Of a DNA stretch of 64,000 nt, positions 50,641 to 57,537 are shown piece after piece. The number at the start of each line of letters is the position of its first letter. Within the stretch, counting starts at the first letter, position 1. Where the stretch lies: the NCBI RefSeq assembly GCF_036894955.1, contig NZ_CP145905.1:3552501-3616500 (forward strand). The letters are read 5' to 3'. The notes beneath the pieces were generated by a model. It did no database searches. It worked only from the letters and a program-made list of their open reading frames with translations, and had not been told where the DNA came from. A program made the translations under genes and the position numbers. The stretch is from Paenibacillus sp. KS-LC4. Its GTDB lineage: Bacteria > Bacillota > Bacilli > Paenibacillales > Paenibacillaceae.

Positions 50641-51864
50641 TTAAACGTTTGCTGCACCCGCTGCCTGAGCCTGCACCAGCGTGTAAGTATCACGAGCGAT
50701 CAGCAGCTCTTCATTTGTAGGAACAACCAGCACCTTCACACGAGAAGCGTCTGTCGAAATAACCCGCGCATCCTTGCTGCGCTTTGCATTTTTCTCTTCA
50801 TCCAGCTCAATGCCCAGGAAGGTAATGCCATCGCATACCGCTTTGCGCAATGCCGAAGAATTTTCGCCAACGCCAGCCGTAAACAACAGCACATCAATGC
50901 CGTTCATCGCCGCCGCATAGGCGCCAATATATTTACGAACACGATACGTATACATATCAAAAGCAAGCTTCGCATTGCGGTCGCCTTCCTCCATCGCCTC
51001 CGTTACTTCGCGCATGTCGCTGCTGATTCCAGAAATCGCCAGCATGCCGCTATGCTTATTCAGCATGGAATTGACTTCACTGAGCGTCAGTTCTTCTTTA
51101 TTCATGACAAAAGGAACGATCGCCGGGTCAAGATCACCACTGCGTGTACCCATCATCAAACCTTCAAGCGGGGTCATGCCCATGCTTGTATCGAATGATT
51201 TGCCATTCAAAATCGCCGTACAGCTTGCGCCGTTGCCAATATGTGCCGTAACCATTTTAAGCGACTCCAGCGGCTGTCCAAGCAGCTCTGCGCCTTGCTG
51301 GCTCACATACTGGTGCGATGTGCCGTGGAAGCCGTAGCGGCGCACCTTGTGGCGACGGTAAAGCACCTGAGGAATTGGGTACAGATAAGAAGTGTTCGGC
51401 ATCGACTGGTGGAAGGCTGTATCGAATACAACAGCCTGTGGAACACCCGGCATATTCGCTTCAACCGCAGTAATCCCCATCATATGGGCTGGATTATGCA
51501 GCGGCGCTAGATCAAACAAGCGGCGAATTTCAAGCTTAACTTCCGTTGTCACAAGCGTCGAGCTGTTGAATACTTCGCCGCCATGCACGACGCGGTGGCC
51601 GACCGCCTCTATTTCATCCATTGTCGCGACTGCTCCATATTCCGGATGCGTCAGCATGTCGATAACCTTTTTAACTGCCGTCACATGGTCCAAAATTTCG
51701 CTCACATCGCGCACTTCCGGCTTGTTCGCTGGTTCATGCGTCACGATGGAGGAGTCCATCCCGATTCGTTCAACCCGGCCGCTGGCCAGCACCGATTCAT
51801 CACGCATGTCGTATAGCTGATACTTCAGAGAAGAGCTTCCTGCGTTAATAACGAGTACTTTCAT
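50641..51864 (-). CDS. ackA: Acetate kinase
   Basis: A 407-residue enzyme that interconverts acetyl phosphate + ADP and acetate + ATP. Family signatures are VLVINAGSSSLKYQLYDM at the N-terminus, VGHRVVHGGEVFNSS, the PS01076-like GFHGTSHQYVSQQ, and TAHIGNGASCTAI. The ATG overlaps the stop of the upstream hydroxyacyl-CoA dehydrogenase gene (TAATG), with AAGGAG within that gene. pta is not in the window. No CcpA cre site was seen upstream. Confidence 0.96.
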   Translation of the reverse strand: MKVLVINAGSSSLKYQLYDMRDESVLASGRVERIGMDSSIVTHEPANKPEVRDVSEILDHVTAVKKVIDMLTHPEYGAVATMDEIEAVGHRVVHGGEVFNSSTLVTTEVKLEIRRLFDLAPLHNPAHMMGITAVEANMPGVPQAVVFDTAFHQSMPNTSYLYPIPQVLYRRHKVRRYGFHGTSHQYVSQQGAELLGQPLESLKMVTAHIGNGASCTAILNGKSFDTSMGMTPLEGLMMGTRSGDLDPAIVPFVMNKEELTLSEVNSMLNKHSGMLAISGISSDMREVTEAMEEGDRNAKLAFDMYTYRVRKYIGAYAAAMNGIDVLLFTAGVGENSSALRKAVCDGITFLGIELDEEKNAKRSKDARVISTDASRVKVLVVPTNEELLIARDTYTLVQAQAAGAANV

Positions 51865-52736
51865 TAGATCCGATCTCCTTCCTTGTCATATTTGAAGAAG
51901 CCAACGCCCGTTTTTGCTCCCAGTTGACCAGCACGCACCATTTTTTTCAATACGATGGAAGGACGATATTTAAGCTCGCCATATTCACGGAACATCCGGT
52001 CCAGTGCCGCAAGGACGGAATCGAGGCCAAAGCGATCCGCCATTTCGAAAGGACCATGCTGGAAGGAATAGCCGACACGCATCGCGCTGTCGATGTCTTC
52101 AGCAGAAGCGACGCCTTCCTCCAATACGTGCAGAGCTTCGTTTATGAACAAGCAAATAAGGCGGGAGGTTACGAATCCAGGGGATTCAAATACCATGACG
52201 CCTTTTTTATGAATAATTTCTTCAACGAAATGCTTGGTGCTTGCGAAGGTATCTTCGCTCGTTTTAAGACCACGGACAATTTCCACCAAATCGATTTTGA
52301 GTACCGGATAGATGAAATGAAGCCCGATAACCCGCTCCGGATGTGCAGAGGCGCTAGCAAGCTCCGTCAAGCTAAGTGTGGACGTATTGCTCGCCAAAAT
52401 AATTTCAGCGCCGCAAATGTCATCAATTTGGCTAATGACAGCCTTCTTGCTTTCCAAATCCTCCGTAATCGTCTCAATGACCAGCTCGCATTCAGCCAGC
52501 GCATCATAAGACAGGGTCATATGAATACGATTCATAATCAATTTCTTCTCGGCCTGCGTCAAAGCCCATTTCTCAATTTGCTTATCCAGACTAAGCTCAA
52601 TCATTTGCCTGCCATATGTCAATCTTTCTTCCGAAATCTCGATTAAATGAACGTCCAGCCCTTTCGAGGCCAACATTTCGGCAATGCCCTGGCCCATTGT
52701 ACCTGCTCCAACTACGCCAACTTTTTTAATAGACAT
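51864..52736 (-). CDS. 3-hydroxybutyryl-CoA (3-hydroxyacyl-CoA) dehydrogenase
   Basis: A 290-residue NAD-dependent enzyme oxidising 3-hydroxyacyl-CoA. The NAD motif is VGVVGAGTMGQGIAEMLASK. The catalytic Ser is in SNTSTLSLTELA. The His lies in IGLHFIYPVLKIDLVEI, with Glu 12 residues later. The usual HFFNP reads HFIYP here, and the later conserved Asn is replaced in GFVTSRL, a form also seen in other Bacilli. AAGGAG precedes ATG 52736. It is coupled to ackA by a TAATG overlap. The pairing suggests short-chain acyl or fermentation metabolism (inference). Specificity for hydroxybutyryl-CoA is not certain. Confidence 0.9.
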   Translation of the reverse strand: MSIKKVGVVGAGTMGQGIAEMLASKGLDVHLIEISEERLTYGRQMIELSLDKQIEKWALTQAEKKLIMNRIHMTLSYDALAECELVIETITEDLESKKAVISQIDDICGAEIILASNTSTLSLTELASASAHPERVIGLHFIYPVLKIDLVEIVRGLKTSEDTFASTKHFVEEIIHKKGVMVFESPGFVTSRLICLFINEALHVLEEGVASAEDIDSAMRVGYSFQHGPFEMADRFGLDSVLAALDRMFREYGELKYRPSIVLKKMVRAGQLGAKTGVGFFKYDKEGDRI

Positions 52737-52824
52737 GATTCTCTCCTTGTCGTTTCCCTACACCATGTAAATGAGAAACATTCTCTTTGTAGTTATGTTC
52801 AATGTTAATTATAACGGTTTTCTG

Positions 52825-52857
52825 AAAAAAAAGAAGACAGACATGTCGTCTGCCTTC
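52825..52857 (-). terminator. Rho-independent terminator of the FtsH-like protease operon
   Basis: GAAGACAGAC (52833-52842) pairs with GTCTGCCTTC (52848-52857) around ATGTC. On the minus strand it is followed by eight T. It lies 35 bases after the protease stop. Confidence 0.9.
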
Positions 52858-52891
52858 AAATTGTAATAAATGGAGGGGTTTTCATGCTTTA

Positions 52892-54391
52892 TTATGATGC
52901 GCTATGTGACAACTTCTTAAGCAATTCACGAAACTCAGCGCCGCTGAGTGTTTCTTCACGAATCAGGACATCTAGCGCGTCCAGAAAAACCTGGCGCTTA
53001 GTTGCCAGCATTGCAATCGTCTTGCCCATTAAATCGTCAAGGATGGAGCGATTAATTTTCGCCCACGCATCAGGCGTCATCATTTCGGGATGAATAATGC
53101 CTAGCTCCGTTAAGCCCGACTCAACAAGTGTGCGGACAATGTTCATCGCCTGGTCAAAGTCGCCACGCGACCCTGTGCTGCGATTGCCGTAGAAGATTTC
53201 CTCAGCCGCCGCCCCGCCAAGCGCAATCATAATTTGCCCATTTAGAAAATCCCTTGTGTACAAGTAACGGTCCTGCTCAGGATTATGGCGTACGTAGCCT
53301 AAAGCTTGTCCTCGTGGTGACAAAGCAACCTGAGATACGCTGCCCGGGCGGAGCAGCTCTGCTGAAATCGCATGGCCTAGCTCATGCAGCGCCACACGCT
53401 CGCGCTCCTCCTTCGTCGCCTCGCGGTCCGTCTTCTCGCCCATCATCACCTTGTCAATCGCCATAGCCAGATGCTGCTCATCAATGACCTCGCTTTGCTC
53501 CCGCATCGCGTAAATCGCACCTTCGTTCATGACGCTCTCAAGCTGCGCACCGGAAAAGCCAAATGACTCGGCCGCTATCTTCCCAAGCTCCACCGTATCG
53601 GCAAGCGGTTTATTAGCCGCATGGATATTCAATATTTGAAGGCGCGCTTTTTTGTCTGGCAGTTCTACCCCAATATGGCGGTCGAACCGACCGGGCCTAA
53701 GCAGGGCGCTGTCGAGCATTTCTTTCCGGTTCGTTGCTGCAATAATGAGCAGCCGCGGCGCTGTATCGGCATGAATACCGTCCATTTCCGTGAGCAGCTG
53801 ATTGAGCGTTTGATCATATTCTCGATGCTGCCCGCCGTCGCGTTTGCCCCCGATTACCTCGATCTCATCAATAAAAATAACGGCGTTTTCCTTACCCGCT
53901 TTTTTCGCCTTCGTCCGGGCTTCTTTGAATAAATCGCGTATCCGGCCAGCGCCAACGCCGACGTACATTTCTACAAATTCACTGCCGGAGGCAGCCAGAT
54001 AAATCGAATCGGTATATTGAGCTGCGGCTTTCGCCATTAGCGTCTTCCCGGTTCCCGGCGGTCCCGTAAGCAAAATCCCCTTCAAGGGCCGAATGCCAAG
54101 CTTGCTCAGTTCCTCATGACGGACGAGAAAATCAAGCGCCTCGATCAACTCCTGCTTGGCACGCTCCTGTCCGCCGATTTGCTCAAAGGAGAAGGGTATG
54201 CTGTCAGACACCTTCCGCCGCTTCGTTCCGGAAGCATGCGCGAGCTTTCCTCTGCCCGTCGCTAAATACGCGACAGCAGCGGCGATCAGCACAAGCAGTA
54301 CGAAAGGCATTAAATTCACATTTACAAATATAAGAAAAGCAATCAATACCGGGACAAAGCCAATCGCCATCTCGATGCTGTATTTACGCAT
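52892..54391 (-). CDS. Short FtsH-like membrane AAA+ zinc metalloprotease
   Basis: A 499-residue AAA+ protease, clearly shorter than housekeeping FtsH (about 600-650). The N-terminus has two closely spaced membrane helices (about 9-25 and 28-45) with almost no external loop, where FtsH has a domain of about 80 residues. The AAA module shows Walker A GPPGTGKT (110-117), pore loop EFVEMYVGVGAGRIRDLF, Walker B IFIDEIE (172-178) and the second region of homology TNRKEMLDSALLRPGRFDR. The protease motif HELGH (336-340) and a downstream zinc Asp (GSRGDFDQAMN) are intact, so it should be active. ATG 54391 overlaps the stop of the preceding small membrane protein gene by 8 bases (GGAGGTG upstream). 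Substrates unknown. Confidence 0.9.
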   Translation of the reverse strand: MRKYSIEMAIGFVPVLIAFLIFVNVNLMPFVLLVLIAAAVAYLATGRGKLAHASGTKRRKVSDSIPFSFEQIGGQERAKQELIEALDFLVRHEELSKLGIRPLKGILLTGPPGTGKTLMAKAAAQYTDSIYLAASGSEFVEMYVGVGAGRIRDLFKEARTKAKKAGKENAVIFIDEIEVIGGKRDGGQHREYDQTLNQLLTEMDGIHADTAPRLLIIAATNRKEMLDSALLRPGRFDRHIGVELPDKKARLQILNIHAANKPLADTVELGKIAAESFGFSGAQLESVMNEGAIYAMREQSEVIDEQHLAMAIDKVMMGEKTDREATKEERERVALHELGHAISAELLRPGSVSQVALSPRGQALGYVRHNPEQDRYLYTRDFLNGQIMIALGGAAAEEIFYGNRSTGSRGDFDQAMNIVRTLVESGLTELGIIHPEMMTPDAWAKINRSILDDLMGKTIAMLATKRQVFLDALDVLIREETLSGAEFRELLKKLSHSAS

Positions 54392-54926
54392 AACTGGACA
54401 CCTCCAGCTGCGGGGCAACCCGCGGAAGGATGATATACTTCGTAGCATTGCCATCTTTCAGCGTAATATAGACATTGCTATCATCAATATCGGTAATAGC
54501 CTCCACACCAGAATGTGCGTCTGCCAAAGCTTTAAGTGTATCTGGAATAGCAGAATAGTTTTTGTGCTCCATCGCTTCGGCCACTTTGAATAAGGACGAC
54601 GACCACAGCTGATCCAGCTTCGCATTCGAATCGGTATTCGCTATATCGAGCTGAATGTCGCGGCTCTTGGCGACAGCTTTGCTTTGCTCGACTATCGTTT
54701 CATATACATGCTTTAAATCCGCTCCGGCTGTAAGCGTCAGCGGAAAAGTAATACGGTCCGTATCCATAATAGGTGTACCCGATGATTTAATGCCTTCTAT
54801 TTGATCAACCGCCTTGGCAAGCGGAGCTGCAAAGGCAACCTGATGATAAATGAGCCAGCCTCCAAACAAAACGAGGGCAGACGCAGCAGCTGTTAGCAAA
54901 ATCGGCATAAACCTGAGTTTGAACAT
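54384..54926 (-). CDS. Membrane-anchored protein of unknown function, coupled to the FtsH-like protease
   Basis: A 180-residue protein. One N-terminal helix (about 8-32; MPILLTAAASALVLFGGWLI) is probably an uncleaved anchor, leaving a soluble extracytoplasmic domain of about 145 residues. That domain has two similar-looking alpha/beta parts: GIKSSGTPIMDTDRITFPLT and GVEAITDIDDSNVYITLKDG. AGAGGGGG precedes ATG 54926. It is translated just ahead of, and overlapping, the short FtsH-like protease, which itself lacks an external domain. This protein may supply that domain in trans as an adaptor or regulator (inference). No named family is recognised. Confidence 0.8.
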   Translation of the reverse strand: MFKLRFMPILLTAAASALVLFGGWLIYHQVAFAAPLAKAVDQIEGIKSSGTPIMDTDRITFPLTLTAGADLKHVYETIVEQSKAVAKSRDIQLDIANTDSNAKLDQLWSSSLFKVAEAMEHKNYSAIPDTLKALADAHSGVEAITDIDDSNVYITLKDGNATKYIILPRVAPQLEVSSYA

Positions 54927-54953
54927 CGAAAAATCCCCCTCTCAAAATGACGG

Positions 54954-54998
54954 TGATATACTTCGCGTATATCAACTCCGATACACGAAAGTATATCA
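54954..54998. promoter_or_regulatory. Paired palindromic operators upstream of the FtsH-like operon
   Basis: Site 1 is a perfect inverted repeat TGATATAC-N5-GTATATCA (54954-54974). Site 2 (54979-54998) is a degraded copy, CGATACAC-N4-GTATATCA. They lie 28-72 bases upstream of the operon start codon, where a promoter should be. The outermost half-site contains TGATATACT on the minus strand, usable as an extended -10. The regulator is not encoded next to it. Confidence 0.65.
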
Positions 54999-55071
54999 CA
55001 TCGTCTTCTGAATGAGGGGGTGTAATAATAGCCAGCAATTCCAACTGTTACAGCTAAAGCAGCATTTACAG

Positions 55072-55599
55072 CTAGGACGCTTTGTCACCGACTAAACGAT
55101 ATTGCTTCACAAATACGCCGTCACGGAATGAATAAAAAGCGTAATAATATTTCGTTATCGCTTCATCACGGCTATAAAAAATTTCCCAAACGGGCTCGCC
55201 ATTCAGCAATCCCGGCTGTGTCCTTTTTATAGCCGCATCCGGCTCGCTGCTCTGTAAAGCCGCTTCCGCCTGTTCTGCTGTAATATGTTCCGTTGGTTTC
55301 AGTGTAAGGACAGGACCTTCGGCTGCTGTCAGAAATACGTAAACTTCTTGTTCATCCGCGGTTTTCCCTTGTACGACCCAGGAAATGCCATCCCACACCT
55401 GCTTCGTTATGCCTGTAACTTCCGTTAACTTTGCAGCCTCTATAGCATACGCCTTAATTGGAGCTTCCTCTGCCCATAATTCCTTATGCACATCGCGGTA
55501 ATAAACAATCGTAACGGTCAACAAGGCGATAACAAAAACAAATGAAATAAAGACAGCCCGTTTTACCGTCCAAAACGGCTTTCTCGTTCTCGCCCGCAT
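55072..55599 (-). CDS. tseB: TseB/YpmB-like cell wall elongation regulator (DUF5590)
   Basis: A 175-residue bitopic membrane protein. A basic N-terminus and one helix (about 15-35) are followed by an extracytoplasmic PepSY-like domain with two repeats (EAAKLTEVTGITKQVWDGIS... and the late NGEPVWEIFYSRDEAITKYYYAFYSFRDG). In Bacillus TseB (YpmB) associates with PBP2A in cell elongation and lies next to dinG and aspB. Here it follows the MTA/SAH deaminase gene, which ends where it begins (1-base contact), in the dinG-rex run. Confidence 0.85.
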   Translation of the reverse strand: MRARTRKPFWTVKRAVFISFVFVIALLTVTIVYYRDVHKELWAEEAPIKAYAIEAAKLTEVTGITKQVWDGISWVVQGKTADEQEVYVFLTAAEGPVLTLKPTEHITAEQAEAALQSSEPDAAIKRTQPGLLNGEPVWEIFYSRDEAITKYYYAFYSFRDGVFVKQYRLVGDKAS

Positions 55600-56900
55600 T
55601 ATGCCTTCAACAACCTCTCGAAGCTCGCCTGGGCATCATGACGAATTTTCTCCTCATCGAGCAATGTGCATTCGCCATCCCGTACAACCTGACGCCCGTC
55701 TACCCATACATGCTTAACGTCGCGGCCAGAGCCTGCATATACCAAATGGGATACAATATCCGTCTGTGGATAAAAATGCGGCTGTTCAATATCAATAGCG
55801 ATGAAATCAGCCTTCATGCCTACACGCAGGCGGCCAATGGAATCCTCTTGCCATATCGAACGAGCGCCGTATACGGTACCCATACGCAAAGCTTCAATCG
55901 CTGGCACAACCGTCGGATCTCCAGAAACGCCTTTATGCAGCAGAGCCGCAAGGTTGATCTCCTTGAACAGGTCAAGATTGTTGTTGCTCGCCGCACTGTC
56001 CGTACCTAGAGATACGGTTACACCTGCGCGGAGCAAATCTGGAACGCGAGCAATGCCGCTTGCCAGCTTGAGATTGCTGACTGGATTATGCGATACAGCT
56101 ACATTGCGTTCAGCCAGCAGCGCAATTTCCTCGTCATTCAAATGAACAGCATGAGCAACGAGGGCAGGACGCGAGAAGAAGCCTAAATTGTCGAGATGCT
56201 GAACAGGACGAACGCCATAGTCGCGAACGTTTTGCTCAACCTCAGCGATTGATTCTGACATATGCGTATGCAGCGGCAAATTATAATCATGAGCAGCCTG
56301 CACAAATTTTTCAATATAATCTGGTGGGCAAGTATAAGGGGCATGCGGCGATATCATCGTCGTGATACGGCCATTTGCCTTGCCATTCCAATCGCGTGCA
56401 AAAGCAATCGCTTCCGCCAGCTTCGCCTGCTGCACATCCTCTGGGCAGAGGCCAATAACGCCGCGCGTCAGACAGCCGCGAATGCCGGACTGTTCCACAA
56501 CTTCAGCTAGCTGATCCATACGGTCATACATATCCACGAAAGCCGTTGTACCGGATTTCAGCATTTCTACTACGGCCAGCGCGCTGCCCGCACGTGTATC
56601 AAGGTCGATGTATTTCCCCTCCATCGGCCACATTTTTTGCTCCAGCCAGACTTGCAGGTTTTGATCATCGGAGTAGCCGCGCAGCAAGGTCATAGCTGCA
56701 TGCCCATGCGTGTTTATGAGGCCAGGCATAAAAGCAAGCTTGCTGCCGTCCAGCTTCTGAACATCGGCTTGCAGCCCAGTTGGAACCTCTGCTCCAATAT
56801 ATGTAATGCGATCATCGGTCACAACCATATGCCCTTGAAGCACATGCTCGCCGTCCTCCATCGTTACAAAACGTCCATTTTCAATCCAAATTTGGCTCAT
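55599..56900 (-). CDS. mtaD: 5-methylthioadenosine/S-adenosylhomocysteine deaminase
   Basis: A 433-residue amidohydrolase that deaminates MTA or SAH (or related adenosines) to the inosine forms. Metal ligands are in GLINTHGHAAMTLLRGYSDD, HTHMSESIAEVEQN, VAHAVHLND and GTDSAASNNNLDLF. ISPHAPYTCPPDYIEK is the substrate loop of the MtaD group. ATG 56900 is preferred, 9 bases after AAAGGG; an ATG at 56909 is also in frame. It begins 20 bases inside the end of rex, so it is co-transcribed. MTA is also the starting compound for the methionine-salvage genes at 38-47 kb. Confidence 0.9.
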   Translation of the reverse strand: MSQIWIENGRFVTMEDGEHVLQGHMVVTDDRITYIGAEVPTGLQADVQKLDGSKLAFMPGLINTHGHAAMTLLRGYSDDQNLQVWLEQKMWPMEGKYIDLDTRAGSALAVVEMLKSGTTAFVDMYDRMDQLAEVVEQSGIRGCLTRGVIGLCPEDVQQAKLAEAIAFARDWNGKANGRITTMISPHAPYTCPPDYIEKFVQAAHDYNLPLHTHMSESIAEVEQNVRDYGVRPVQHLDNLGFFSRPALVAHAVHLNDEEIALLAERNVAVSHNPVSNLKLASGIARVPDLLRAGVTVSLGTDSAASNNNLDLFKEINLAALLHKGVSGDPTVVPAIEALRMGTVYGARSIWQEDSIGRLRVGMKADFIAIDIEQPHFYPQTDIVSHLVYAGSGRDVKHVWVDGRQVVRDGECTLLDEEKIRHDAQASFERLLKA

Positions 56901-57537
56901 TATCGTCATCCCTTTCCCTCTCCAAGTAATACGCCAGACTTAGCAGCTCTTTCGTAAAGTCGGCATGATGAATGCGAATTTCCTCTGGTACCTTCAATAT
57001 TGCAGGGGCAAAATTGAGCAAGCCTTCAATGCCCGCGTCAATAAATTGATTAGCAACGTTTTGCGCTTCAAACCCGGGAACGGTAATAATGCCGATTCGG
57101 ATATTGTTTTCTTCGACGGTCTGTTTCAGCATATCCATCGGCATGACGGTCAAATTATTAATTTGCGAGCCTATTTTAGATGGATGCACATCAAACACAG
57201 CAATAATTTTCATATTGTCTTTAGAATATTTATTATAATTGCATAGAGCATGACCCAAGTTACCCGCACCGACAAGCGCCACATTAATCGTCTGATCAAG
57301 CTTGAGTATTTGGCGAATCTTTTCGATCAAATACGTCACGTCATAGCCGATGCCCTTGCGGCCAAAATCGCCGAAATACGCCAAGTCCTTGCGGATTTGC
57401 GCCGGATTTAAATCCAGCTTGACGCCAAGCTCCTGGGACGAAACGGTCTGCACCTCCCGGTTGTTCAGTTCGTTCAGCACTTGCAGGTAAATGGGGAGGC
57501 GTCTTACGACGGCCTCCGATATTTTCGTCTGCTTCAC
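56881..57537 (-). CDS. rex: Redox-sensing transcriptional repressor Rex
   Basis: A 218-residue NADH-responsive repressor. The N-terminal winged helix (about 8-75) includes AVVRRLPIYLQVLNELNN, VSSQELGVKLDLNPAQIRKD and FGDFGRKGIGYDV. The Rossmann domain carries VALVGAGNLGHALCNY and VFDVHPSKIG. The C-terminal domain-swap helix ends LLSLAYYLERERDD. It starts with GTG at 57537 overlapping the dinG stop (GTGA). No canonical Rex operator (TTGTGAA-N4-TTCACAA) was spotted in this window. Confidence 0.95.
   Translation of the reverse strand: MKQTKISEAVVRRLPIYLQVLNELNNREVQTVSSQELGVKLDLNPAQIRKDLAYFGDFGRKGIGYDVTYLIEKIRQILKLDQTINVALVGAGNLGHALCNYNKYSKDNMKIIAVFDVHPSKIGSQINNLTVMPMDMLKQTVEENNIRIGIITVPGFEAQNVANQFIDAGIEGLLNFAPAILKVPEEIRIHHADFTKELLSLAYYLERERDDDNEPNLD

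Noticed and set aside
52737..52892. Rex operator or CcpA cre site in front of hbd-ackA
   Set aside because: No sequence close to TTGTGAA-N4-TTCACAA or to the cre consensus is present.
52884..53093. Plus-strand frame of 69 codons with a ribosome-like GGAGGGG before its ATG
   Set aside because: It runs antisense to the conserved C-terminus of the FtsH-like protease, and its composition is that of a reverse shadow. The upstream GGAGGGG is likely chance.
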